Assembly: GCA_023387815.1 (NCBI GenBank)
Contig: JAEWHK010000001.1
Location: 1-64,000 of the forward strand
Reading direction: 5' to 3'
DNA length: 64,000 bases
Source: Pseudomonadota bacterium
Lineage (GTDB): Bacteria; Pseudomonadota; Gammaproteobacteria; Burkholderiales; Burkholderiaceae_B
Part shown: one piece after another, positions 16,552-25,813 of the stretch
How positions within the stretch are numbered: position 1 is the first letter of the stretch
Layout of the letters: each line of letters opens with the position of its first letter
Notes under the pieces: generated by a model
What the model was told of the DNA's origin: nothing
Databases searched by the model: none
What the model saw: only the letters and a program-made list of their open reading frames with translations
Program-made: the position numbers and the translations under genes

Positions 16552-18528
16552 TTAAAACTCCATTGATACGCCTGCGTAGTATCTTCTTCCGTCCAGCGTT
16601 TTCCCGTAGGACTCACTGCTTACCTTTTTGTCCAGTACGTTATAGACGGCCAGGTACCCACTGACATGACGATTGAACCGGTATGTCAATCCGGTGTCTA
16701 CCAGCGCGTAGGAAGGAATGCGGTCCTCGCCGCCATCGATCGTGTCGCTTTTGAATTTGAACTTGCCCCAGACGCCAAGCGCATCGTTCGGCTTCCAGTC
16801 CAGACTAACGTTGAACATATGCCGCGGCGTATTGTTCAGCGGTTTACCACTGTTCTGACCACTGATAATTTCACTGTCAGAGTAGGTATAGTTTGTGGTT
16901 AATGAGACGGGGCCAATTGGCATGCCAAAGGTCGCTTCTATACCCTGCAGGGTTGCAGAATCCAGATTTGTATATTGCTGAATACTGTATCGTGTCTGCC
17001 CGTTGAAGGTGCATGATGGCGCGTCACCTTCAGGTGTATTGCATATGTATTCCTTGTCAATCTTGTCCTTGAATCGGGTATGGTATGCCATCACGCCAAA
17101 GTTGACGGAATCCGGATTGCTCCATGCAAAGCCAAGCTCATAGTTGGTGCTGCTTTCGGGTTTCAGATCAGAGTTACCCATATCCCAGGATCGACCCCGG
17201 CCGGCCTGCTCAACGATGCTGTCGTCTGCCTGCTTTAACGTCGGGGTTTTGAAACCACCACTCACGCCACCTTTGAAAACAAGATTGTCATTCCAGTGGT
17301 AAACGCCATATAACCGTGGCGTGACGTGATTCCCATAATGCTCGTTCTTGTCAAAGCGAATGCCCGTTGTCAGCGAGAAATTGTCGGTCAGACTGTACTC
17401 ATCTTCTGCGAATACCGCAGCCTGCCATCGGGTCAGATTCAATGCTTTGGAGCCTGGGAAGCGGTCTGCATCGTGATCCGTTTCCTCCTGCTTGAATTCG
17501 GCACCCACCGAAAGCATATGACGATCGAAAGGAATCAGAGACTTGGTGTTGAATACGGTCGACTCATATTTGGAGAAGTTGGAGTCATTGTTGATTTTGA
17601 CGTCTTCCCGTTGCAGATACGTCTTGGTCGAGTTGTTATTGCCCCATTTCCAGTCATGGGTCAGTCCGTAAGTGACGCGCTCATTATCCATGCCACTTGG
17701 GGTGCCTGATTTCTCGGTGCGCAGGTTGTCCGTGGTTGTGCGGCCTGCTTCGAACCTGAGACTGTGATTCGGATCAAGAATCCAATCGAGCCGGGCATTA
17801 TTGCTCAGAATGCGCTGCTTCGCATATCCCGATTCTATGTCATCTTCCTGCCGCTGATAGCGGGTGCCATAGACTGTCAGACCGAGCCTGTTTTTAATTA
17901 GCGGTCCGCTCAAGTAATACTTACCCTGATATGCATTTCCTGAATCCGAATGCTGCTGAAGTGTGCCATCCAGTGTCAGGTTTCCCGTCCATTCATCTGT
18001 TACTTTCTTGGTGATCACATTGATGACACCACCCAGTGCACTGGAGCCGTACAACGACGACATGGGTCCGCGAATGACTTCAATTCGCTCAATGGCTGAA
18101 ACAGGAGGCAGCCAGTTGACCTGCGCGCCGCCGCCAAAGCCGTTGTAGTACGCTTCTGACGATGCGCCCAGCGGTTTACCATCCTGCATGAACAGGACAT
18201 AATCCTCGCCCATTCCGCGAATCGTAACATTTGTACTTTCCAGCTTTCCGCCCGCTCCCCCTTCAATAGACACACCAGGAATATCTCCCAGCGCATCGGT
18301 GATATTTCGATATGCCTTGCCTTCCAGATTCTCTTTTGGAATAACGGTAATCGTTGCCGGTGCATCCGCCACCATCTGTTCGAAACCTGATGCAGTGACG
18401 ACGATGTCAGAAAGCGTTGTTACCGGTTCTTCCTGAGCCTGGACCGAAAAACCCGATACCGCAAAAATGACACCCACCCGGGTAGCACGCCAAAAATGGC
18501 GTGTTGAAGCATGCCTGCCAATAATCAT
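16552..18528 (-). CDS. TonB-dependent outer-membrane receptor (CirA/BfrA-like, probably catecholate siderophore)
   Basis: The start is ATG 18528 or GTG 18534; neither has a strong ribosome site. The protein has about 658 residues: a signal peptide to FSVQAQ, a TonB box region (TTLSDIVVTAS), the plug domain at about 45-170 (ATITVIPKENLEGKAYRNITDALGDIPGVSIEGGAGG, GEDYVLFMQDGKP, IERIEVIRGPMSSLYGSSALGGVINVITKK) and a beta-barrel that ends in F (AGVSMEF). There is no STN domain, so signalling would not go through FecR. A two-component system lies just upstream, as for the P. aeruginosa PfeR-PfeS-PfeA enterobactin system. HmuT-like, permease and ATPase genes follow. Confidence 0.9.
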   Translation of the reverse strand: MIIGRHASTRHFWRATRVGVIFAVSGFSVQAQEEPVTTLSDIVVTASGFEQMVADAPATITVIPKENLEGKAYRNITDALGDIPGVSIEGGAGGKLESTNVTIRGMGEDYVLFMQDGKPLGASSEAYYNGFGGGAQVNWLPPVSAIERIEVIRGPMSSLYGSSALGGVINVITKKVTDEWTGNLTLDGTLQQHSDSGNAYQGKYYLSGPLIKNRLGLTVYGTRYQRQEDDIESGYAKQRILSNNARLDWILDPNHSLRFEAGRTTTDNLRTEKSGTPSGMDNERVTYGLTHDWKWGNNNSTKTYLQREDVKINNDSNFSKYESTVFNTKSLIPFDRHMLSVGAEFKQEETDHDADRFPGSKALNLTRWQAAVFAEDEYSLTDNFSLTTGIRFDKNEHYGNHVTPRLYGVYHWNDNLVFKGGVSGGFKTPTLKQADDSIVEQAGRGRSWDMGNSDLKPESSTNYELGFAWSNPDSVNFGVMAYHTRFKDKIDKEYICNTPEGDAPSCTFNGQTRYSIQQYTNLDSATLQGIEATFGMPIGPVSLTTNYTYSDSEIISGQNSGKPLNNTPRHMFNVSLDWKPNDALGVWGKFKFKSDTIDGGEDRIPSYALVDTGLTYRFNRHVSGYLAVYNVLDKKVSSESYGKTLDGRRYYAGVSMEF

Positions 18529-18567
18529 GTTCACTCACATTAAGGCGTCGTACTCTTGTATTAATAC

Positions 18568-18587
18568 GAATACGACTTATTCTCGTT
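18568..18587. promoter_or_regulatory. Possible Fur box upstream of the TonB receptor
   Basis: GAATACGACTTATTCTCGTT lies 40 bp before the receptor start. On the minus strand it reads AACGAGAATAAGTCGTATTC, a fair match to the Fur consensus half-site GAGAAT and a weaker second half. It is the only such match in the 132-bp gap between the kinase and the receptor. Confidence 0.4.
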
Positions 18588-18660
18588 ACAATTTATATTT
18601 TTTATACTATTGTAGTAACCTGACCAAAATCTGACAGGAACACTGAGTGAAAATATTATT

Positions 18661-19998
18661 TCAGGAGTGATAAATGGAATTTGCAATACGAAAGCGCAAT
18701 TGCACTGTACCTGGCATGGCTTTGATGAAGCTGGCATCGCCCCCGGTGTTGCGCAGCGTGCTTCGTACGATAGCCAATCCAAGGCCCGAACCCGCACTAT
18801 TCTCGCGCCCTTTGCGAAAGCGCAAAAACATTTCTTCCTGTTCTTCAGGCGGGACACCGGTACCTTCATCTTTTATGTCGAGAGTTACGATCTCCCCAAC
18901 TGGTGCGCCCATTGTCATTGTGACATTGCCGGCACCATGGTAAAGCGCGTTTTCCAGAACATTTCTGATTGCTTCGCGTAGCAGCTCAGCATTTCCGCGC
19001 ACCGTCACGCTCTCATTCAAACTGACCTCAATACTTCGATTGGCAACCTCGAAAAGTGGGAGCATCGTGCCCGCGGCCTCGCGCGTCATTCTTGCCAGGT
19101 CAGCATGCTGATCTCCTTGCAAGGTCAGCAGCTGCAGCCTATCCTGATGAGCCAGTACCAGTAACTGATTCACCAGTTTATGCACTTTCTCAAACTCCCG
19201 GATGAGATCGGCCGTTCCTTTTTCATCTGAAATATTGAGTTTTTGCAAGTGAAGCCCCAATACTGCCAATGGAGTACGCAAGGCGTGGGCAGCATCATTC
19301 ACTATGCTCTGCTCATACTTGTATGCCTGAGCCAGCCGATCCAGGCCTTCATTGGCCACTCGTGCCAGGGGACGCACCTCACCAGGCAACTCGTTAAGCG
19401 GGATGCGCAAATCCGGCTGATCTGGCCCGATGTTTTCTGCAAGCCCAACCGCTTTTTTAATTGGCAGTAAAGTCCATCGCAATAGAACAAACAGCAGGCC
19501 AATCACGATCAACCCAAAAGGAATCAGTAATGCCAAAGCTCGCACAATACGCTGATGCAGCAGATTGTCGATCAGCTCTCGCTCAAGATGATCATTCTTG
19601 CTTACCATCAGAATGCTCCCGTCGGTTAACGTAACGGGAACATTGATAATTTCTCCTCGGCCACTACGCACCGTAGTACGGATAAGCCTGATTTCATCCT
19701 CCAGCGTCCCACGGCGCAGCCGTCTTGGATTCTCCAGATTCGAAGAATGCCACAGCAGATCACCATTTGACGCATACAGCGTGTAGAAAAGCTCGCTGCC
19801 TGCATGGTGCGATGGCAGTTTTGTAAAATCGCTACGCGAATCCAGCCCGGCACCAATTTCATGCGCTGTGATCAGCATAATGCTGCGGCGCAATTGGTCC
19901 CTGGTCTCATACAGGTTAATGGCCAGGGCGCAAAACCCGAATACCAGTACGACAGCCATGGAGAGAAGCCATCGGCTCCTGATGCTATGGCTAAACAT
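18661..19998 (-). CDS. Two-component sensor histidine kinase
   Basis: With the start at 19998 the protein has 445 residues. Another ATG lies at 20007, and both overlap or abut the regulator stop. A membrane segment lies at about 8-28, a periplasmic sensor of about 120 residues follows, then a second membrane segment (ALALLIPFGLIVIGLLFVLL) and a HAMP linker. The phospho-acceptor is the histidine in NDAAHALRTPLAVL (about H239). The N box (NVLENALYHG) and G boxes (DEGTGVPPEEQEEMFLRF, GSGLGLAIV) are intact. It resembles QseC/PmrB-type kinases. Its place upstream of a TonB receptor suggests that it senses the siderophore in the periplasm. Confidence 0.9.
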   Translation of the reverse strand: MFSHSIRSRWLLSMAVVLVFGFCALAINLYETRDQLRRSIMLITAHEIGAGLDSRSDFTKLPSHHAGSELFYTLYASNGDLLWHSSNLENPRRLRRGTLEDEIRLIRTTVRSGRGEIINVPVTLTDGSILMVSKNDHLERELIDNLLHQRIVRALALLIPFGLIVIGLLFVLLRWTLLPIKKAVGLAENIGPDQPDLRIPLNELPGEVRPLARVANEGLDRLAQAYKYEQSIVNDAAHALRTPLAVLGLHLQKLNISDEKGTADLIREFEKVHKLVNQLLVLAHQDRLQLLTLQGDQHADLARMTREAAGTMLPLFEVANRSIEVSLNESVTVRGNAELLREAIRNVLENALYHGAGNVTMTMGAPVGEIVTLDIKDEGTGVPPEEQEEMFLRFRKGRENSAGSGLGLAIVRSTLRNTGGDASFIKAMPGTVQLRFRIANSIYHS

Positions 19999-20680
19999 GG
20001 GAATCATCCGGAACCAGACGGTAACCAATACCTCGTATCGTATCGATATGAACACTTGCTCCGGCAGCTTGCAACTTTCGACGCAGTCGTGATACCAATG
20101 CTTCCACGGCGTTCAACGTTACCGTTTCCTGGCGAGAATATATCCGTTCTTCTATATGATCTTTAATGGCGATTCTGGGCGTCGAGCGCAGCAATTCCTC
20201 GAGAAGCAACAATTCGCGTTTGGCCAGCACGACGACTTGTCCGTCTACCGTGACATGACGAGATTGAGGTTCAAAGGAAAGATTACCTTGTACCAGCTTG
20301 TCTGAGGCGCCCCCGGAGCGCCGCAACACTGCTCTGATACGCGCTTCCAGTTCCGTCACGTCCACAGGCTTCAGTACATAATCGTCAGCGCCCGCGTTCA
20401 GAACAGCGATTTTGCTTTCCAGCGCGTCTCGCGCTGTCAGAACGATGCAGGACGGGAATCGACTATTTGCATTCTTACGTTGATCCAATAGCAACTGCAA
20501 TCCATCCATATCCGGCAAACCCAGATCCAGAATGATTGCATCGTAATAGGTACTGTTGATCAACGCCACCGCCATTCCGCCGCTGTCGACAGAATCGACC
20601 ACGAAACCGCGTGACTCCATATGCTCTGTCAAGAGTGATCTTAATTGCTCGTGATCCTCAATAATCAGAAGTTTCATCAC
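19991..20680 (-). CDS. Two-component response regulator, OmpR family
   Basis: The 229-residue protein has a receiver domain (acidic pair in LLIIEDHEQ, phospho-acceptor D52 in DAIILDLGLPDMDG, lysine in DYVLKPVDV) and a C-terminal winged helix (about 130-225, LAKRELLLLEELLRSTPR, VSRLRRKLQAAGASVHIDTIRGIGYRLV). The start could be either of two consecutive ATGs. It overlaps the kinase gene and probably activates the TonB receptor and ABC genes downstream; this is inferred from position. Confidence 0.92.
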   Translation of the reverse strand: MMKLLIIEDHEQLRSLLTEHMESRGFVVDSVDSGGMAVALINSTYYDAIILDLGLPDMDGLQLLLDQRKNANSRFPSCIVLTARDALESKIAVLNAGADDYVLKPVDVTELEARIRAVLRRSGGASDKLVQGNLSFEPQSRHVTVDGQVVVLAKRELLLLEELLRSTPRIAIKDHIEERIYSRQETVTLNAVEALVSRLRRKLQAAGASVHIDTIRGIGYRLVPDDSHV

Positions 20681-20884
20681 TGTCTCGCCGTCATGCCGCT
20701 CAAAGAGCGTACTGTATTACCTGAAAAATGGCATTTTAGTCTATATCACATGACGTATGAAATGTTGGCGCGCGGTGGTCCGCCTCAGTATTCTCGGATC
20801 TGGATCGAAATATTTCATTAAGCATGCATAAATCGATGTTTTCTTATATTTTTATTATAATATAAGTTATTTGCGGGCAGTATT

Positions 20885-20947
20885 ATGCATCAAATTATCT
20901 ACCAGTCCAAGGCTTTAAGGCAGTTGACGGGACAATCAGCATCGTAA
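20885..20947 (+). pseudogene. Probable remnant of a RelE/HigB-type toxin gene (first 20 codons)
   Basis: An ATG opens a 20-codon frame, MHQIIYQSKALRQLTGQSAS, that ends in TAA. It lies 24 bp upstream of an antitoxin-like gene, exactly where the toxin of such pairs sits. The pattern of a short strand followed by a KALRQL helix is that of RelE/ParE toxin N-termini. The rest of the toxin, about 70-80 residues, is missing, so it would be a deletion product. The segment is short, so this is a suggestion and not a proof. Confidence 0.45.
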
Positions 20948-20971
20948 GTATTGAAGAGGTAAAAAAGAGAG

Positions 20972-21307
20972 ATGAACGCACGTACTGACTTCCAGATAAT
21001 AAAAGACAGCCACGGCAAACCTGCGTTTGTGGTGATACCTTACGATCAATTTCAGCGCATCCTCCACCCTGTCGACAAGGACAATGGTGTGCCTGCCGAG
21101 GTTGTCGATCTGGCCTTTGAAAATAATCGTTCCGCCCTGTGGGCATGGCGTGAGAATCTGGGATTGACTCAGCAGGAATTGGCAGCACGCCTGGGCATTA
21201 CGCAGGCGGCCTATTCCCAGCATGAGAGCAAGAAAACGCTGCGCAAGGCGACTCGTGTAAAGATGGCTCGAGCCCTGGGCATTAACGAACAGCAGCTGGA
21301 TTTTTGA
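20972..21307 (+). CDS. Antitoxin-like XRE helix-turn-helix protein
   Basis: The 111-residue protein has an N-terminal part like Phd/YefM or RelB-type antitoxins (DFQIIKDSHGKPAFVVIPYDQFQRIL), a linker, and a C-terminal XRE HTH (about 55-105, LGLTQQELAARLGITQAAYSQHESKKTLRKATRVKMARALG). AGAGG-like bases precede the ATG. The order toxin then antitoxin is that of HigBA-like pairs, and the toxin appears broken (20885-20947). It may survive as an autoregulator or as protection against a related toxin elsewhere. Confidence 0.82.
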   Translation: MNARTDFQIIKDSHGKPAFVVIPYDQFQRILHPVDKDNGVPAEVVDLAFENNRSALWAWRENLGLTQQELAARLGITQAAYSQHESKKTLRKATRVKMARALGINEQQLDF

Positions 21308-21392
21308 TTCAAGTAGAAAGCAAGCTACCCTCGCTCGCAATTCATATCGCTCTGCGCTTCTGCGCAGACCGTGCCATAATAAAATCAACACA

Positions 21393-21462
21393 CAAAAAAA
21401 TACCGCGTCACCCCCACATGACACCTGTGATATCAGGTGATGCAGAATCAGTGACGCGGTAT
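21393..21462 (-). terminator. Terminator of the efe operon
   Basis: An 11-bp perfect stem, ATACCGCGTCA (21400-21410) with TGACGCGGTAT (21452-21462), encloses a second small hairpin, CACCTG (21422-21427) with CAGGTG (21434-21439). On the minus strand it is followed by seven T (A-run 21394-21400). It lies 60 bp after the last efe gene. Confidence 0.78.
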
Positions 21463-21521
21463 CAGAACAATAATTAACGCATTCTTCAGATCAATGACAA
21501 TGTCAAAGTCTGAATCAATGA

Positions 21522-22355
21522 TTAATTAAGGCCCATCATGCCTCGCAGTTGAGAGAGGTCTTCAGCCAGTACGTTGACGCGGCCGGCCAGCAGCTTGCGG
21601 TCGGCTTCTGTGAGTTTCTCGTAGGTTTCAAACTGGTTGTCGCCTTTCTTGTATTTGGCAAGCGTATCGAAAACAACTTTGAAGTTGTCGTCAGACTTTT
21701 TGTAGAAAGATTTGTCTTCTTTCTCAATCTGAGGTTTCAGCAGTTGAACAATTTTGTATGCGCCTTCGAAGTTGGCCTGGAAGTCATACAGGTCGGTATG
21801 GCTGTAGCGATCTTCTTCACCAGAGATCTTGGTTGCGGCCACTTCTTCCATCAGCGCGGCAGCGCCACCCACAACTTTCTCTGGTGGGAATGTCAGGCCG
21901 GTCAGACGTTTTTCCAATTCCTGCACATCTTTGAGCAGCTTGTCTGCGACAGGCACTACGTCCTTGGTGCTTTTTTGCTCCCACAGCGCATATTCAATGC
22001 GGTGGAAACCAGTAAAGCCTGGGTCTTTCTCGGCTTTTTCGTGGTCATCGGCACGTGAGTCGATATCACCGTCAAGGTCGCTGAACAGTTCGGCAACGGG
22101 CTCAATACGCTCGTAGCTCATGCGAGTGGTTGGAAAAAGGGTTTTGGCTTTTTCAACATCACCGGCTTTAACTGCATCGGTAAACGCCTTGGTGTCTTTG
22201 GCCAGCGTCTGAACATTTTCGATCACGTAGATTTTGTAATCGGAAATGGGGCTGACCAGATCCAGTGGTGATACTGCAGCCGACGCGGTATGGCAAAAAA
22301 GACCCAGCGAAGTCATGGCGGCGAGTAATGGGTATGATGTCTTCATGGCGAACAT
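21522..22355 (-). CDS. efeM: EfeM-type periplasmic M75 (imelysin-like) iron-binding protein
   Basis: The 277-residue protein has a signal peptide (to TASAAVSP) and a single peptidase-M75 domain with no cupredoxin part, the EfeM layout. The metal-binding HxxE motif is intact (GFHRIEYALWEQ). The fold is homologous to the C-terminal part of the EfeO gene upstream. It probably binds ferrous or ferric iron in the periplasm. It is the last gene of the efe operon, 35 bp after efeB. Starts at 22355 and 22346 are both possible; AAGGAAG sits very close to the first. Confidence 0.88.
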   Translation of the reverse strand: MFAMKTSYPLLAAMTSLGLFCHTASAAVSPLDLVSPISDYKIYVIENVQTLAKDTKAFTDAVKAGDVEKAKTLFPTTRMSYERIEPVAELFSDLDGDIDSRADDHEKAEKDPGFTGFHRIEYALWEQKSTKDVVPVADKLLKDVQELEKRLTGLTFPPEKVVGGAAALMEEVAATKISGEEDRYSHTDLYDFQANFEGAYKIVQLLKPQIEKEDKSFYKKSDDNFKVVFDTLAKYKKGDNQFETYEKLTEADRKLLAGRVNVLAEDLSQLRGMMGLN

Positions 22356-22390
22356 ACTTCCTTTAAAAAATTTGCTCCTTCGCGGGAGCG

Positions 22391-23716
22391 TTAAGAAATG
22401 CGACTGTTTTCCAGCAGCGTGCGACCTAGCCAGTCGTCACGATCCCGGATGCCCGGCAAGGTAAAGAAATAGCCTCCCCCTACCGGTTTGATGTACTCTT
22501 CCAGCGGTTCTCCGTTAAGGCGGCTCTGTACTGTAACGAAGCCTTTGTACAGATCCGCCTGGTAACAGATAAAGAGCAGACCCATATCGAGCTGGCCCGA
22601 TTTGGTCACGCCGTTGGAGTAATTGAACGGACGTCGCAGGATCAGATTGGCCTCGGACTGGGCATTTCGAGGATTAGCCAGACGAATATGGGAATCCATA
22701 GGCGTTATCTTGCCTTCCGGATCCTTGGAAAAATCTGGCACATCAAATTCGGATTTTCCGCTATCCAGCGGTGCGCCTGTTGTCTTGACCCGGCCGAAAA
22801 TGGCCTCCTGCTCCTGCAAGGGTGTGCGATCCCAGCGTTCAACAAAATTCCGGATGATACGCACCACCTGATAGGTTCCGTCGACCGCCCAGTCCGGTTC
22901 TCCCGAGCCGGGTTGTACCCAGACAATCTTGTTCATTTGCTCTGCGTCATTCGAATCCGGATTGGCAGAACCATCACGGAATCCAAGATAGTTGCGCGCA
23001 CTGCCCGGCTTCTCTCCCTTGGTAGCGGTCACGGGTGGCACGATGCCTTCCTGCTTCCAGTTCACCAGAAGCAGGCCGGGCATGGTTTTAACGATGTCCC
23101 GCAATGCATACAGAATCACGTCGCCGGTGTTGGCACAAAACTGAATGGACAAGTCGCCGTGGCACAATGAAGCATCGAGCGCATCATTGGGAAAAGACGT
23201 CATTGCGTGCAAATGACGAGGCTTGCGGTCTGCCAGGCCGAATCGCTCATCAAACAAAGATGCACCCACTGACACAGTGATGGTCAAGCCTGCCGGATGG
23301 ATGACAGGTCCCAGAATGCCCGATTCAGCGGGCGGCAGTTTGGGATCCAGCGTGGGCGGTGTGCCACCCTGGGTCAAGAAGGCGATGCGTTTTGTCAACG
23401 TACGAAAGAGTTGCTCAAGCTCGTCGCGATTCTGGGCAAGGACACCAAACGAGGCGACCATACCCGCCAGCGGTCGAGGATTGACAATGCCGGCCTGGTG
23501 CCGGCCGATATACGGGACGTGATCCTCGGTATGACCGATCTCTGGTGCATCGGCCACCTGTGCTTCGCCTTTTCGGCCGGACGGCTGCGCATGTGCTGTG
23601 GCCAATCCGGTAACGGCAGCACCGGCCGCGCCCAGGCTACCCAGAATTCGTCGACGGGTAGGTGAAATGGGTCCAACACCACGAACGTCAGTATCAGAGA
23701 TTTTTTTATCTTGCAT
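22391..23716 (-). CDS. efeB: EfeB, Tat-exported Dyp-type heme peroxidase
   Basis: The 441-residue protein starts with a twin-arginine signal (PTRRRILGSLGAAGAAVTGLATAHAQ). The mature part is a dye-decolorizing peroxidase, with the family GxxDG motif (GFRDGSANPD) in the middle and conserved C-terminal blocks (HIRLANPRN, ILRRPFNYSNG, LLFICYQADLYKGFVTVQSRL). In EfeUOB systems it helps to oxidise ferrous iron or handle heme in the periplasm before import through EfeU. The context, between efeO and efeM, supports this. Confidence 0.93.
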   Translation of the reverse strand: MQDKKISDTDVRGVGPISPTRRRILGSLGAAGAAVTGLATAHAQPSGRKGEAQVADAPEIGHTEDHVPYIGRHQAGIVNPRPLAGMVASFGVLAQNRDELEQLFRTLTKRIAFLTQGGTPPTLDPKLPPAESGILGPVIHPAGLTITVSVGASLFDERFGLADRKPRHLHAMTSFPNDALDASLCHGDLSIQFCANTGDVILYALRDIVKTMPGLLLVNWKQEGIVPPVTATKGEKPGSARNYLGFRDGSANPDSNDAEQMNKIVWVQPGSGEPDWAVDGTYQVVRIIRNFVERWDRTPLQEQEAIFGRVKTTGAPLDSGKSEFDVPDFSKDPEGKITPMDSHIRLANPRNAQSEANLILRRPFNYSNGVTKSGQLDMGLLFICYQADLYKGFVTVQSRLNGEPLEEYIKPVGGGYFFTLPGIRDRDDWLGRTLLENSRIS

Positions 23717-23727
23717 AACAATAGGTA

Positions 23728-24906
23728 CTACTCTAAGCCCAGCGCAGCATTGAGATGATCGAAATCGTCAATCAAGGCGTGCAGGGGTGATATCAGGGCG
23801 TCGTATTGCGCCTGGGTGAGCGCAGCGACTTGAATTTGTTCATCCTTGCGATTGGCATCCATGACCTGGGTCACTTCGGAAAAATGCTCGTCCAGCTTCT
23901 TCTGCAGATCCGGCGCGGCTTTGGTCAGAAGTGGCCGCAGCAATTCGCTGACTTTTTGTGTACCGTCCAGCGTTCCCTGCAGGTCGGACAGGCTGAACAC
24001 GCTATCAGACTTGTCCCCCTGAAGTTTGAGGTCATCCACATTTCGTCTAAGTACTTTTGCAGCAGAGCCGATCAATTGCTGCGGTTGCAGTCCCTGGCCT
24101 TGCAATCGAGTGTTTAATGTCCCAATGTCGGTATTCAGTTGTTCTGCGACTGGCTTGAGTGCTTCAACATCCGCTCCCTGCTGCAGGCCATATTCGATGC
24201 GATGAAAACCGGAAAACTGCGGGTCGTTTTCACGTTTTTCGAAATACTGGGCATGCGCTTCCAGCTTCATATCCAGATCCGCAAACAGCGCAGCAGCAGG
24301 TTCAACACGCTTGTAGTGCTGGTGTGCCACAGGATAAGCCTCACGCGCGCGGGCGATATCGCCGGACTGAATGGCCTGAACCAGTTCTGTCGCCTCACGC
24401 TGCAAAGCTTTGAGCTCGATGGCGGTGTATACCTTGTACTCAGCCAGCGCGCCAATATACCTGACCAGTGACGGTTTTGCTGCCTCGGCATCAGACGCAC
24501 TGGAAGGCGTGACCGTCAGGGTGCCGCGCGGGTTGGTCAGCAGACCGCAAGTCATTTCGAATTTACCGGGTTCCAGTCTGACACTCAGATTCTGCGAGAA
24601 TCCGGGCGCAATATTCTCACGCTCTTCAACCACCATGACGCCATCCAGAATTTCCCACTCCAGCGCCCGCTGTGATTTGTTGACCACGGTGAATGTGGTG
24701 CGCCCCGCCGGCACCGTAATGTCGTTCGGCTCGCATGCATTATTCTCAATCGTGACAACGATCGCGTTGCTGTCTTTCTTTGACGATGATTTGCTGGCAA
24801 GCTGTGAGGTATACCAGAAGGCAGCAAGTGCCAGCAGGACCAGCAATGCCGATCCGATTACTGCAATGCGCATCCATACGGAAGTGCGGGAAGATGAGTC
24901 TGACAT
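23728..24906 (-). CDS. efeO: EfeO, periplasmic cupredoxin-M75 iron-binding protein
   Basis: The 392-residue protein has an N-terminal membrane anchor or signal (about 12-35), a cupredoxin-like domain (about 48-135, with CEPNDITVPAGRTTFTVVN and FEMTCGLL) and a C-terminal M75 domain (about 150-390) with the HxxE motif in GFHRIEYGLQ. EfeO is thought to bind and hand over iron to EfeU. AGGT lies before the ATG, and efeU ends 7 bp upstream. The homology of its second half to efeM means that this operon carries two M75 modules. Confidence 0.92.
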   Translation of the reverse strand: MSDSSSRTSVWMRIAVIGSALLVLLALAAFWYTSQLASKSSSKKDSNAIVVTIENNACEPNDITVPAGRTTFTVVNKSQRALEWEILDGVMVVEERENIAPGFSQNLSVRLEPGKFEMTCGLLTNPRGTLTVTPSSASDAEAAKPSLVRYIGALAEYKVYTAIELKALQREATELVQAIQSGDIARAREAYPVAHQHYKRVEPAAALFADLDMKLEAHAQYFEKRENDPQFSGFHRIEYGLQQGADVEALKPVAEQLNTDIGTLNTRLQGQGLQPQQLIGSAAKVLRRNVDDLKLQGDKSDSVFSLSDLQGTLDGTQKVSELLRPLLTKAAPDLQKKLDEHFSEVTQVMDANRKDEQIQVAALTQAQYDALISPLHALIDDFDHLNAALGLE

Positions 24907-24913
24907 CGTGAAC

Positions 24914-25750
24914 CTATTGACGAACGAGAGTACTACCCGCCGTCTGTTGTCTTGCGGGTCGTAGAAAAATGAATAGCGTAATCAGCAAAAAGACGATATA
25001 CAGGATGACCTCGCCCAGTACGGGGGCTTCCTGATAACCCAGCAGACCAGATAAGACAGCCCCCAGCGGACTGTCCAGCGGCAACGTGTCGCTGAAATCA
25101 AAGACAATCTGCTGTAGATGATTCCAGATACCGGCTTCGTGAAATTTGCGCAGAACACCGGCCAGAAGCCCCGCCGCCACAAAGAGCAGGAAGACACCGG
25201 TAATTTTGAAGAAGCGGCGCAGATCCAGTTTCACACTGCCCGTATACAGGCCGTATCCCACAACAACGGACAATGCAATGCCGGCCAGCGCGCCTAGCGG
25301 TGCCTGCCAGCCTGTGCTTTGCTGAAAGATGGCGAGCAGAAAGAACACCGATTCCAGCCCTTCACGAGCTACGGCAAGAAAGACCATACCTACCAGCGCC
25401 CAGGCCTGGCCGCGACTGCGAGACAGCGCCTGGTCGACAGACGCCTGCAACTGGCCCTTGATGGACTTGGCCGCCTTGCGCATCCAGAACACCATGGACG
25501 TGATCATGAAGACCGCAACAAGCCCGACAATGCCTTCGAAAAGCTCCTGCTCTTTTTGCGGAAACTCGGCTTCGAACAGTTGCAGCCCAGCCCCGACAAA
25601 AAGCGACAGCGCGGCGGCCAGCAATATACCGACCCAGACTGCAGGCATCAGGTTACCGTGACCACTTTTCTTCAAAAAGCCCGCCACAATGCCAACAATG
25701 AGCGCGGCCTCGATGCCTTCGCGCAGCATGATCAGAAAGGGTATGAACAC
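24914..25750 (-). CDS. efeU: EfeU, inner-membrane high-affinity iron permease (FTR1 family)
   Basis: The start is GTG, with GGGAAG upstream. The 278-residue protein has about seven membrane segments and the two iron-binding REXXE motifs, REGIE near residue 10 and REGLE near residue 130. EfeU imports iron at low pH together with EfeO and EfeB. It is the first gene of the operon, with a Fur-like site in the 303-bp region it shares with the divergent fbpA. Confidence 0.94.
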   Translation of the reverse strand: MFIPFLIMLREGIEAALIVGIVAGFLKKSGHGNLMPAVWVGILLAAALSLFVGAGLQLFEAEFPQKEQELFEGIVGLVAVFMITSMVFWMRKAAKSIKGQLQASVDQALSRSRGQAWALVGMVFLAVAREGLESVFFLLAIFQQSTGWQAPLGALAGIALSVVVGYGLYTGSVKLDLRRFFKITGVFLLFVAAGLLAGVLRKFHEAGIWNHLQQIVFDFSDTLPLDSPLGAVLSGLLGYQEAPVLGEVILYIVFLLITLFIFLRPARQQTAGSTLVRQ

Positions 25751-25813
25751 GAAATGCTTCCCGATAACAGTTAAGACGGATGATTTTACTGTAGTAATTC
25801 TGACTTGAAGCTA

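Noticed and set aside
15643..18528. Calling the receptor/ABC operon a heme-uptake system
   Set aside because: No heme oxygenase or HmuS-like gene is present, and the operon has a siderophore-interacting reductase; siderophore uptake is more likely.
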